Of a stretch of 64,000 nt of DNA, positions 25,690-35,958 are shown piece after piece. A model generated the notes under the pieces. That model did no database searches, was not told the DNA's origin, and saw only the letters and a list, made by a program, of their open reading frames with translations. The DNA comes from Xenopus tropicalis (lineage: Eukaryota > Chordata > Amphibia > Anura > Pipidae). Position numbers and translations under genes: made by a program. The stretch lies in the NCBI RefSeq assembly GCF_000004195.4, contig NC_030678.2, positions 77,001,404 through 77,065,403 on the forward strand, read 5' to 3'. Each line of letters begins with the position of its first letter. The stretch's first letter is position 1.

Positions 25690-27310
25690 AAAAAATGTTT
25701 TATTTATTTTCCAACAGTTTAAACTGAGCAAAAACAATGTAGAAAAAAGAAGAGAGAGAGTGGAGTTAGAATGAAATACAAGGAAAAAGGGGTAGGTTTG
25801 TGGTGTATCAATGCAGACAGTTTTTCCATAGCTGATATCCACCAGATTTTGGTTTTGATTTCAGAGAATTGAGGAGGGACAGTTTTCCACTTTTTGGCTA
25901 GGCAGATTAATGAGTATAATTTGAATTCTTTTTTAGTGAGAAATTCTGGTTTGCAAAATAATAATGCAAGCTGAATTTTCTTTTGTAGTAGTAGGCTCAA
26001 GAGTCTTTCCAAAGTCCAGATATTAAGGGACATGGCCACCATATATGAAATTCATCGCCTTCCCCCCCACATCCTCTGTAGCATGTAATGTCAGAACCAT
26101 AAATTTTGTTAAGTACCAGTCATATAATACTTTGTTCTCATTAATGATGGTATTAATGGAGGCCTTCCTGATGTTGTCTAGGATTGTTTGCCATTGGTAA
26201 TTATCTAGGACTGTATGTAGCCTTTGTTCCCAGCGTTCCATGTATTTTGTTTTTTCTGGTAGTTTATGAGAAGTCAGGTTGCCATAGAACGATGTTATTT
26301 GTTGTGTTGTTGTGTGCATGAAGGCATAGATGTTCAAAACTGTGTTTTGTCTGGTTCTTTTACCCAGTTTTGTTTAATTTGCATGTATCTGAAGTATTCT
26401 CTGCAGGGCTTTTTTTTTTTTTGCACGTAAGTCCATGCTGGGGAGAAAATCAGGATTATTTAAAATTGGAACAAGAGGAGAAGGGTCTGATATAGGCATT
26501 GAAAGTTTTGAAAGAAAAGAGCAATTAGTGAAAGCATTTAGGAAACAACAAAAACTAAAGGTTATATAACGTGGTGACTCCCTCTAGTGTTTTGTACCAC
26601 TGTTTCATGGTAGATGTTGCACCAATTGTTAGGGGGTGATGGTTTCTCTGGATTAGAGAAGGTGGTGTTTCATGTCTAGGCCCAGAATAAGGTGTTATGT
26701 ACCAGGGCCTTGTTATTGTACGACCAAAAATGTATAAACTAGTATTTATTTTGTTATTCTCACCAGTTCCTTGTTGGCTGACAGTTGATCATTTGGGAGT
26801 TGGAGAGTGCAGAGCAGTTTGTCATTGTCTTTGTGGCTCCTTATGGTGAATGTGAGGTTCCGGTGGGAGACTTGAAATTATAATGGAACCCCATCTATAG
26901 GCGATCTTGTGTTGATGGAGGAGTTCTGTTAGGGACTTAAACTCTCTGTGGCATGCCAAAGTTGTCATTGTTGTGGGTAGAGCTCTATTTTATGGCCTTC
27001 TACTTCCAGTTCTCTTGGTCTTACTGCTGCCTTTGTTTAATAGTAGTGCATAAGCATTTTCTCTCGGTTGTTCCTCTGGGCTCGGTTTAGGCCTTAAGGC
27101 CCTATGAGCTCTGTCCATCTCTGTCCACCTCAAGGCACTCCAATTTTTTAAGTTTTGGTGGCATTTTTGTCTTCCTTTTTCTTGGTTGTGTCACTGACTC
27201 ACAAGTCCCAAGTTTTACTGTGGTGTAGCATGAGTAGAAGCAGTATTTCTCCCCGTTTCTCTTGGAGCTATTTTAATTAATCTCCATCTAAGTTCGGGGC
27301 TATCTCTGCC
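25690..27310 (-). mobile_element. Internally deleted L1/Tx1-like LINE copy
   Basis: Read on the minus strand, about 27150-26800 encodes an ORF1-like C-terminal part (DRAHRALRPKPSPEEQP, then ELLHQHKIAYRWG). After a short AT-rich join near 26750 it jumps straight to the ORF2 C-terminal region (KQWYKTLEG, then REYFRYMQIKQNW). Frames at 26337-26023 and 26042-25719 continue it (YMERWEQRLHTVLDNYQW, YDWYLTKF). Frameshifts and stops are frequent, so it is much older than the insertion at 16378. Endonuclease and RT core are absent. Confidence 0.82.
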
Positions 27311-27566
27311 TCCTGTAATGAGTCATTTTTAAGCATAAATAATTAAATAAATATAGTTCACTGACATCTTAAATAATAATAATTTTATTATTATTTACTG
27401 TATTTATGTTTCAAAATTATACTTATTAACTATAAGGCAACACTGAAAGCTTTATAATGAGTGTAAAGTCCAGTGGTGTTTTGTAAAGTTTAGTTACAGT
27501 ATATGCAGTAGTTACATGAGAAAACAGTAGCAACTAGAGGAGTTAATACATACAAGGGGGCCATTT

Positions 27567-27589
27567 TTTTTTTTTTTTTTTTTTTTTAA
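27567..27589. repeat. Poly(T) tract
   Basis: About 22 consecutive T residues, most likely the remnant of a retroelement poly(A) tail on the minus strand. Confidence 0.9.
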
Positions 27590-27889
27590 AACAAAAATGC
27601 ATAAATAATTACAAGTTCTTGCAGTTTAATGAGAATATTTACAACTGATATTTAAGAGAAAGAAAGGCAGACAGGAAGCCAGAATTTAGAAAAGGCAATT
27701 ATCTATTATTCAGACCAAAGCTTTGGTCAAATTCCAATGATCAAAATATAGAGTAGATTAATAAATTTAGCAGCCCCTTCATAAAATGTTGTATTCCATG
27801 TATTGCGCTACACAGAGGTTCATAAAGCCTACATACCTTCAGATTTGTGCAAGTAGCTCCTTATCTTGCATTTTAACAGGCTGTGTTAT

Positions 27890-28538
27890 GAATGCCATTG
27901 ACACTGCACTTGCTGTGCTCTGGTCTGCTGTTGAGAAGACAGGGTTTTTTTGAAATCATGAAAATATTAGAAGAAAGTTTAGTTCCTTATATCATATAAG
28001 CTACAGGGTTAATTAATTATCAATTCTGATAATACATTGGTTTCAATCCTGCCATGTAAGTACATAATCAGCCTTGTATTGTAAATGTTATTGGCCACAG
28101 TATGAAGCAAAAAAGAAGATGGAGCACTATTCTTCAGCCCATAATAGCACAGCCCACTGTTATGGAAAGTCAGATACCGGAGGTTATTTGGGGTGTAAGA
28201 AGTTCATTTATCACGGATACTGTGTAATTCTGAGCAACAACCAAACAGAGTGCTAACAGTTATATCTGTATATGTATTCACTGCTTGAGGTAACGTCATG
28301 TCCTTTATAGTGTATGGATGGCACAGGATGAAAATACTAAATAGCTGATTCTGCCCTTTGTACCTGTACCCATAATAAATGGGCCCTAATGTGTCTGGAT
28401 TCTAGACAGTACCAGGCAAACCATTCAGAATTCTGTTTTCAGTTAAAGCTCATTTACAAAAAGATTGCAAAGTAAAAAAATTTGTGCAGTTTGCCAGATT
28501 TTTAACCTATTTGCGTATCCCCACTCCTGACTCTACCT
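27890..28538. other. Gene-free stretch upstream of the first D8C gene
   Basis: No supported exon. Single-copy-looking AT-rich sequence falls between the end of duplication copy B and the hammerhead-like motif. Confidence 0.35.
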
Positions 28539-28540
28539 AA

Positions 28541-28620
28541 GCTGATCAGAAAACCCTACACTACACTGATGAGCCCCAAGAAAGGTGAAACCGGTCTGTA
28601 GTTGGGAACCTGATCAGCTA
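28541..28620 (+). ncRNA. Hammerhead-ribozyme-like motif (type I, short stem III)
   Basis: The conserved core is present in order: CTGATGA at 28566-28572, GAAA at 28587-28590, and GGTC ending at 28596, the expected cleavage point. Stem I pairs CTACA (28561-28565) with TGTAG (28597-28601), extends through an A-T pair and a CCC/GGG block, and is capped by an outer 10-bp pairing of AGCTGATCAG (28540-28549) with CTGATCAGCT. Stem II is weak (GCC with GGT around CCAAGAAA). Stem III is just ACC/GGT with no loop, which would need a dimer, as in hammerheads known from Penelope-like retroelements. Self-cleavage has not been shown here. Confidence 0.6.
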
Positions 28621-28941
28621 TTATCCTGGCTTCTGCTTTAAAACCCAGTGGGTGGGTTTGTGTATCCCCAGATTTTTAATGTAACTGTAACATTGCTTTC
28701 CTCTGAGCACATCCAACTGCTCACTGCTAATGATGTTTTAGGTATCATAGTAAAACTCACATATTTGTTCTTATTTTGTTCACTTCTAGACCACTCCACA
28801 CTTTTAGGGTAAAACCACACAACAGACTGTTGGACTTTGTGTCCATGGATACTTACAGTATGACATTAACCGAATGTTCCTCAACAGCTGTTCTTGCTTT
28901 ACTAGATACTTATCAAATACTATGGCTTTATTATCTTACAG

Positions 28942-29030
28942 GCTACAAGCACATGACAAAATGGATAAGAAAAAGTTTTTGCTTGGAGTCCTTTTACTGG
29001 CCATTTGTTGGAATCAGTGCCTAACACAAA
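28942..29030 (+). CDS. D8C/mucin-like gene 1: signal-peptide exon
   Basis: Acceptor AG at 28940-28941; ATG at 28961; donor GTGAGT at 29031. The coding part gives 23 residues, MDKKKFLLGVLLLAICWNQ followed by CLTQ: a short basic n-region, a hydrophobic core and a polar end, i.e. a standard secretory signal. It stops in phase 1 after a single A. The third gene's equivalent exon (59807-59895) has the same 70-nt coding length, the same phase and a similar UTR lead-in ('gccaaggagt' versus 'gctacaagca'). This start was chosen because it is the only ATG giving a signal peptide that joins in frame to the Cys-rich exon. Confidence 0.88.
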
Positions 29031-31382
29031 GTGAGTACATATAGTATGGATGTACTGTAATATGTAAAATTGAATACATTTTAAATAGATCTCATAGATC
29101 TTGTATGAATGGGCACATGGTTACTATACTGTCTGCTGCTTTGGTTCCTGCACTGATAGACACACTTATATTTAGTATATTTTCTATTTAATATAATTTA
29201 TATTGCAGTAATATTTTTGCACTTATAGGTGCAGAACATTGAAAGTGAAAGTACTTTCATTTTCTAATTTCTTGGTTCTTTAGAGCAGCAGGAGGAGGTA
29301 ACAGGCACAGTGAATTGAATTGCACCATTTATGTAAGCCTAAGACACAAACAGCAACTTGGGATTGGAAATGCCTCTTTTATGCAGAGCTCACTATCCTT
29401 ATTTAATGCAAATCTTCTGATTACACATGGGCTGGAATTCTGAGAAAATAAGTTAGAACAAAACAGAGAGTATCTGCGCTTTCTAAGAAAAATCCCTGTA
29501 CCCCTTTGGCTGTCAGTGGATACTGGAACTTGCAGACGAGCAACAGATGGACAGCTGCGGCTTGGATATGCCTATGGTATATACTCATGTATACATATAT
29601 ACAATACCTTACTGACTGTTGTGCACATATATTGTATATATGTATACATATATACAATATATGTGCACAACCGTCAGTGAGGTATTGGGATTTTTCTTAC
29701 AAATAACAGATCAATGTTTTGTTTTTACTGTTATTTTCTCTTCACTCCAACTCATCTTTTGGATTAAATAAAATATGTATACAGGACCCTAGTCATGGAG
29801 ATGGCCCAGGGAAATGTCCTCCTTTTTCAACCATCCCTTGAATTCTATTTTAGTGTTTCTGTGTAGAACTTTTAATCAGATGCCTTCAATAACTTGTTTT
29901 ACATATTTGTGGATTAAGAGTTGATAAAATAAGAATCTGTTCTTGTTGAGCAAAAACAGCAGCCCTCAAGCCATGGGGCTGCTCCCTCTGGGTCCAGTAT
30001 ATGGAGATGGTACGTGCACTGACAGTAATTCATGGTTGGATTTAGAAGTGAGTGAATATTTACTTTTTTGGTTATTCCTGGAGCTATAACAGAATGACTA
30101 TTCTGACCATATTTCTATATATCTCTAAACTGGCCCTTATGTATACAAAAGAAGCAGAAAAACAAAAGAAAACAGACAAAAAATATATTGCAGATATAAG
30201 CAAAACCATACTGAAAATAAGAAATCTACATGACACTTATTCAGTGTAGAATCATAAATGTAAAAAAGGAACCACACACTATCCCAATTCTGAGCATTGA
30301 ATTATTTGGCTTTTAGTGTGTAAACATCTAATCATACAAAGGGCAGATACTATCGCAGCCAACCGTGCCCTATTTAAATAAATAAATAAATGAGAGGGTA
30401 TATAAGTGGAATACTTCAAACTACAGCAGCTGTATAAAGGGAAAGGCAACCTTTAAAAAAAGAATACATTTTTATATTCCTCCCAGTGATACAAGCTCTT
30501 GGTTGCTTTTTTCTAAGCTGTTAAAATGACAGTAACTAATGTATTAGTTTCCTTGTGTCTTTTGGAAAGTACCATGCCCAAAGATTTGAAAGTGGTGGTT
30601 TACCCTTAACATACACGGATCTAACAGTTCACATTAATAGAACAATCCTTGCCATATACATAGTTAACAAAAAGTGTGCAGCTGAAGAGATATTCATCTC
30701 AGAATCATCCCTCTGCTGATCCTTCACTTCTGCACAGACCCTGTGCCAGGGGGGGTCAATGACCCCCCTATAAATACTACAGTCGCTTTTTCACTTCCTT
30801 ATATGATGACACACAGTACTGGCAGCAGACTTAACCCCTATTGGCTGTTTCTCCTGTCAGTCTGACATTGCTTCCTGTGCCTTTGATAGTACTGCAAATC
30901 TAACATAACTGTATGTTAGATTTGTGAGATGCTGAGTCTGTTTGCCTATGCCATTGCAAGAAAGCAATTAACCAATGACCTTTTAGATTATGCAACTGGT
31001 TAGAGTGCACATGCAACCAATGAACTGGTCCAATTGGAAAAAAGTAATGGCAAAGCCTGGACATGATGATGTAAGCTTAAAGCAAGTTCTTAGTGAGTCA
31101 GGTTCAAAATAGGCCACTCCCATCCCTTCAGAAATCCACTTTGCAAACTGCATTGTACATAGTTAATGATCCTTTTTCTGGGCTATGGAATACTGCACTT
31201 GGGAAAACTTTGTGCCAGGCTACAGCATACAAGACCTTTTGTTGCCCATGGTAAGTAACAGTGGGGACAAAATGTTCAGATCCTTGACCTGCTTCCCATT
31301 CACTTTTATGGCATCTGTCTACAAATGTGGGTGCAAAAGCTTGTGATAAAGACTATAGTTAATGTATTTTCCCTTTCCACAG
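29031..31382 (+). other. Intron of D8C gene 1 (signal exon to EGF/D8C exon)
   Basis: GT-AG bounded, 2,352 bp, phase 1. I looked for a 9-12-nt microexon like those in the two related genes and found no convincing one. It holds an 86-bp palindrome at 29602-29687 and otherwise unremarkable AT-rich DNA. Confidence 0.7.
29602..29687. repeat. Perfect or near-perfect 86-bp palindrome
   Basis: CAATACCTTACTGACTGTTG on the left is mirrored by 'caaccgtcagtgaggtattg' on the right, around an alternating purine-pyrimidine centre 'tatatatgtatacatatata'. It is intronic to gene 1. It could be a tiny MITE or a DNA-level cruciform. Confidence 0.85.
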
Positions 31383-32072
31383 ATGCTAAACTGTGCTCTG
31401 ACTGCAACTCCAATGCTGTTTGTACTACTAAAACCAATTATGTTACATGCAGCTGCAAGACTGGCTTTGCAGGAAATGGTATTAACTGCACAGAAATAGT
31501 GTTTTGTAGTAGTGTTTCATGTTGCCCTCCTGGATACCAGTGGAACCAAGGATCATTGGCCTGCAGTGATATCAACGAATGTCTGAACCCATTAAATTTG
31601 TGTTATCCAGCTACATGTACAAACAAGGTTGGCAGTTACATATGTGGTAGTACTGTTGGAATGAGCTGCGGAGGAATTTACTGCCCAAATGATCTGGACT
31701 GTATCTATATTAATGGAACTCCGACTTGTGCTGATCCCTGTAAATACAGCAAGCAGCTGGATGGAGCAAGCAGGCTATATACTATCAATTCCACTGGAGT
31801 ATTCCCCACTGACCAGTTCAACATTGGATGGTTCCATTATACACCAGGTTTCAAGATGAAGGAAGGTTGCATAGGACCTCTTAAATGTGGCTCTGCTGGA
31901 CCTTTCACTCTATCCAGCCACCCAAATATAGGGGATGGCATAAAGTTGAAGTCTACTATAGTTAACACAGTCACAGGGTGCATACCTGGATCATCTATAC
32001 CTGTGAAAGCATGTGATGGATTCTATGTCTACAAGTTTCTGGGGACCTTATGGTCAGAAGTCTATTGTTCAG
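31383..32072 (+). CDS. D8C/mucin-like gene 1: EGF-like and D8C exon
   Basis: Bounded by AG at 31381-31382 and GTGTGT at 32073; 690 nt, phase 1 at both ends, residues 24-253 of the predicted protein. An EGF-like module spans about C28-C59 (C-x2-C-x5-C...CxC...GFAGNGINC). A Cys-rich linker with the CC pair at 70-71 follows, then a calcium-binding-type EGF starting DINEC (86-90). A D8C domain runs from C143 (ADPC) through GWFHY, MKEGC, LKCGSAGPF, HPNIGDGI and IPVKACDGFYVYKF to YCSG. This order (EGFs then D8C) is that of uromodulin and GP2. The usual central Cys-Cys pair of mammalian D8C is not evident. Several N-x-T/S sequons suggest glycosylation. The product should be secreted. Confidence 0.93.
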
Positions 32073-32836
32073 GTGTGTATAAGACAATACAGCATTCTTT
32101 AACCTTTCAGAGGTGTTGACTTTAGAGGTGTTAAAGTGACACTTACACACTTGACCCCCTGATGCTCCTAAATGCTGCAACAAAAAATTACATTTCTCCT
32201 TAATACTATATGACATTGATAGATTATTACCTGTTTGGGGGAAAGCAAGTTGATTACTGTATGTAAAGTTTTAGTATAACCAATTGATCATAACTGTAGT
32301 ATTAATCTGGTGCCAATAGAATGAGGCAAGGAGAGAACCATGCTTAAAATGGCAATACACGTAGCAATTATGATCTTTGGGTCACAGGAAAGAACATTCG
32401 CTTACCCATTGACGTTTGGGGATGAATCATCAGATATGGACGTAGAAACAATAGGGATTCTACCTCCACCTGCCAATTCAGCCCCAAACGCAGATTTGGC
32501 TTGGGCACCTTCAACGGCGCCCAATCAAAATCTTTTAACCTGCCCGATCTACGAGATGACAGATATGCACAGCCTTTGTGTCAATCTGTCATACATGCAC
32601 CAAATATTGTTTCGGTGTGTGTATGGCCAGCTTAAGGCTGCAGCAAAACATTACAGTTAAATAACTGTGAAACTGTTGATAGATACACATCAGAAGCATT
32701 GGGCTAATGGTTGTATTTTACTTAAAAAAAAATGATTACAGATATAATAGACCTTTGTTCATTCAGCTGTATAAAGGCACCAAGATTTAGAGCATTTACA
32801 GCAGAGAGTTTGTTATTTTCTATAGATATGAGATAA

Positions 32837-33201
32837 TGGGCCCGATTCACTAAAGTCCGAAATAAGGAGTGCTATTTATAGCATGCGTTAAAAATCTTAT
32901 CACTTCTTATTTTTCGCTCGATTCACTAAAAGGACACTTGTCATAATTAAGAAGCGATGTTCTTGGCGTTATTTATCTTGCGATGACATATTTTCAAGCA
33001 ACGTGCTGCGTAATATGTTGTGCGCTGCGTAATATATTGCTTGAAAATATGTCGTCGCAAGATAAATAACACCAAGAACATCGCTTCTTAATTATGACAA
33101 GTGTCCTTTTAGTGAATCGAGCGAAAAATAAGAAGTGATAAGATTTTTAACGCATGCTATAAATAGCACTCCTTATTTCGGACTTTAGTGAATCGGGCCC
33201 A
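32837..33201. mobile_element. Foldback MITE, about 180 bp per arm, in an intron of gene 1
   Basis: The termini are GGGCCCGATTCACTAAAGTC and its exact complement GACTTTAGTGAATCGGGCCC. The arms match almost throughout and meet at 'gcgtaatatgttgtgcgctg' near 33010-33030. A 3-bp AAT may flank it (32835-32837 and 33201-33203). The near-identity of the arms suggests a recent insertion. It lies between the D8C and Thr-rich exons and, when transcribed, would form a long RNA hairpin. Confidence 0.93.
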
Positions 33202-33419
33202 ATATATTTTGAAAAAGGAAGGTATTATTCATTTTTGTATTTTTTTTTTGTATCTTTTGGACATTTAGGATTTATATGTGCTTTATTTCTAGGTAGAAGC
33301 TTTGTCTTTGAAATGTATTGGTATTCTGTTAATAAATGATAATAAGTTAATGGAATGTTTGGGGGGAACTAGGTATGCAGCAATTTATTCAATAATTATA
33401 AAGCTTTATCTGTTTGCAG

Positions 33420-34453
33420 ACATATCTGCAGCAACAACAACTTTAACGACTACGACAACCACAACAACATCACCAGCTACAACAACTACACCCACAACCT
33501 CTACAACAACAACTACACCCACAACCACTGCACCCACAACCACTACAACAACCACTGCACCCACAACCACTACAACAACCACTGCACCCACAACCACTAC
33601 AACAACCACTGCACCCACAACCACTACAACAACAACTACACCCACAACTACTACAATCACTACACCCTCAACCACTACACCCACAACCACTATGCCAATA
33701 ACCACAACTACCCCTTTATTTATTAGTTCAGCCACGCCAGCCACATCACATTCCCAATTCTCAGCATCATTACCATTACTTTCTTCATCTACCGGTGAAT
33801 TAAATATCCCAGCCACAAGTAACCCATCACCAACTACTTTAAAGTCATCAACAGCAACTACCAATTTTACCACTCAATCCCATAATTTGAACACATCAAC
33901 AACATCATCTTCACCCAAAACTCCATGTGCCAACATAACTTCCCAGCCTATTACAATACCAGTATCACAGCCGTATCCAGAAGAGAACATAACCATTACC
34001 CATGTCAGCAGCAGAAGTATACTGACTGTCAGAATTGTAAGCCAAAAAACTGAAGACATAGATACAAAGAGTCTAGAGATAAATGAGACAACCATTGTGA
34101 ATATAGAGGTAAAGACAATTACCCCAAATAACATCTACACAAAAACAACAACTTCTGTCTCCCCTACATCCATCCTTATTCATGTGGCTGGCAGTGCCCC
34201 TGAGTCATTAGCTGACCGGCCAGACACTATAGTGACCAGCAGTGAAACCACAACACCTAACACAGAGATATTTCAGCCTGATTCTTACTGCAGTCAACCT
34301 GCCCAAACAAAAACAACTACGGAAACGTCCTCAACTGCTGGAAACCGATGTTCAAGCATTGTCTCAGCAACCACCACCACCACCATTACCACAACGGAGG
34401 AAATTATTGTTCTGGGCCCTCGTGGATTCTCTGCCAGCTGTACCCATTATTAA
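33420..34453 (+). CDS. D8C/mucin-like gene 1: Thr-rich terminal exon
   Basis: Acceptor 'tgtttgcag' ends at 33419, phase 1; TAA at 34451-34453. It encodes residues 254-597 of a 597-residue protein (exons 70 + 690 + 1034 coding nt sum to a multiple of three). Residues from about 259 form a poly-Thr mucin tract with a 9-residue APTTTTTTT unit repeated at about 33529-33640. A less repetitive Ser/Thr/Pro region follows, then a folded-looking stretch (NITITHVSSRSILTVRIVS, later EINETTIVNIEVKTITP), and a Thr-rich end with TTTEEIIVLGP. There is no ZP domain, transmembrane segment or GPI-like tail, so it is probably a heavily O-glycosylated secreted product. The minus-strand gene at 40.9-44.2 kb has the same exon plan and shares the EEIIV-type end. 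Confidence 0.88.
33455..33700 (+). repeat. Coding Thr minisatellite (27-bp unit)
   Basis: Units of 27 bp (CCCACAACCACTACAACAAC plus 'cactgca') repeat about four times within a broader ACA/ACC/ACT-rich tract. The translated unit is PTTTTTTTA. The reverse strand stays open as a poly-Val frame, which is an artefact of the codon bias. Confidence 0.9.
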
Positions 34454-34890
34454 TTCTTGCAAACCTCATTGTCTTTAATATATGTTTTCTTGATAATACT
34501 GTAGATCTTTATACACTGTCTTTTATATGTTATTGTATTTCTATATGTCTGTTAGCAAAATAATTGACCATCCAACTGATGTGACCAGAGTATTGATTGT
34601 AAAAGAGCAATGTTTTTTTTTAGTAAAAGCAATTCTACAATACTTTAGCACTTCCGATATTAACATTTGCATTTGTGTGTCTATATGCAAGTTATTACAG
34701 ATGTTTGTGGTAATAAGCGACAGCAACATTAAAGGACTAAAATTAAATTCCCAGCCAAACGATTATATGTGATACTGTGCCCAATGAATCCAAATGCTAA
34801 CAGGTGGGGGCCTCACCCACCTAAAACCATTTATATAAATGGCAATGGCAGCTGAGTTTTCCAGATAAGGGATTTTTCTGTAATTTCAAT
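34454..34890 (+). other. Probable 3' UTR of D8C gene 1
   Basis: There is no canonical AATAAA close to the stop; ATTAAA occurs near 34729 and 34742, about 280 nt downstream, and is the best candidate signal. Confidence 0.4.
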
Positions 34891-34904
34891 CACGATCCCT
34901 GAAA

Positions 34905-35303
34905 GCAGAAGTAAAGTTAAAATCACTGGGGAGGTACCAGATGTGACCTCCAAGCGATTATTGTCACTTACATGATACCCAGGCAGGTGCTCCTGTTAGC
35001 AGAAAACTGCACTGGAGCGGGATACTTCTGCAAGCATACCATGGAGCAATTGTCTTCTTCTGCTTCTTCATTCTTCTGTTGCCCAGGGCCAACGCATGTA
35101 TGATAGAGTGAAAAAGCCACTGTTGCTTAAAGTTCAGCGTTTCAATGTTCAAAGAAGAAGGAAGAAGCAGAAAAAAGGTCACAATGTGGTTCTCAGTCAG
35201 AGGTACCCCAGGCCGGTACGGTTTTCTGCTAACATGAGCACCAGCCCGGGGTATCAGGTAAGTGATTTTGATCACTGGAGAAAGCCTAACTTTTCTTGTA
35301 CTT
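34905..35303. mobile_element. MITE with palindromic interior, relative of 63154-63545
   Basis: The segment near 34970-35010 ('tgatacccaggcaggtgctc') is mirrored near 35240-35265 ('gagcaccagcccggggtatc'), and 'gtgaaaaagccac' with 'aaagttcagcg' sits in the middle, as in the better copy at 63154. The terminal TTAAAGG motifs are lost. Confidence 0.6.
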
Positions 35304-35728
35304 TTAGGGGCACATTTACTAATCCACGAACGTCCGAAAAGGGTCCGAATGCGTTTTTTTTGTAAGGATCGGTATTTTGCGACTTTTTCGAGCACTCAAT
35401 ACGAAAAAGTCGCGACAATTCACGAAATTCGTAATGGCTATAAAAAATTTGCGACAATTCGCACAAGTCATAATGGCTATGAAAAAGTCGCGACAATTCG
35501 CGCAAGTCATAATGGCTATGAAAAAGTCGCGACAATTCACGAAATTTGTAATGGCTATGAAAAAGTCGCAACAATTCACAAAAGTCATAATGGCTATGAA
35601 AAAGTTGCGACAATTCACGAAATTTGTAATGGCTATGAAAAAGTCGCAACAATTTGCGCAAGTCGTAACGGCTACGAAAAAGTTGTAAAAAATACGTGGA
35701 ATAGTAAATTAGTAAATCAGCCCCTTAG
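35304..35728. mobile_element. MITE with internal 39-bp tandem array
   Basis: The ends TTAGGGGCACATTTACTAAT and 'tagtaaatcagccccttag' are inverted. Most of the interior is the tandem array described separately. It belongs to the same terminal family as 14335 and 21239. Confidence 0.78.
35396..35692 (+). repeat. 39-bp tandem repeat, about 7.5 units
   Basis: The unit is 'gcgacaattcacgaaatttg' followed by 'taatggctatgaaaaagtc', repeating seven to eight times with small variation. Because 39 is divisible by three, it is open in several frames and encodes artificial 13-residue repeats (for example RQFTKFVMAMKKS). No start context or codon signal suggests it is translated. Confidence 0.93.
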
Positions 35729-35779
35729 TCTTCTAAATATCATTAACATTTTTTATACATGTAATAAACCCAATATGAT

Positions 35780-35958
35780 TTTTTTTGCCACCAATATGAA
35801 CTCATACGGCTTAGTTACAATCAAGCAATGGACTGTTTTATTTCTACACAGAAAAAGGAAATCATTTTTAAGTTATATTTTTTTCTTCCTAAAATGGACT
35901 CTATGGGAGAATGGCCTTAAGGATAACAGGTTTCTGGATAAGGGATCCCATACTTTAA
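35780..35958 (-). repeat. Xenopus-type interspersed repeat fragment
   Basis: It ends 'tctggataagggatcccata', the complement of the terminus seen at 47998. Only one half is present. Confidence 0.55.

Larger units (their letters stand above)
22535..27890 (+). repeat. Segmental duplication, copy B
   Basis: This is the collinear partner of copy A at 13665-21095. It lies directly upstream of the first complete D8C gene and includes that gene's candidate non-coding first exon. It carries its own private insertions: an L1-like copy at about 25690-27310, and a CR1 fragment at 24057-24460. Confidence 0.85.

Noticed and set aside
29031..31382. A microexon in gene 1 comparable to genes 2 and 3
   Set aside because: The only acceptor-donor pair of note (donor near 31246, 'cccatggtaagt') would give about 25 nt, which is not a multiple of three and would break the frame.
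33406..33873. Val-rich minus-strand frame opposite the Thr exon
   Set aside because: It is the complement of ACN codons (NGT gives Val); the Thr strand has the splice acceptor, phase match and paralogue.
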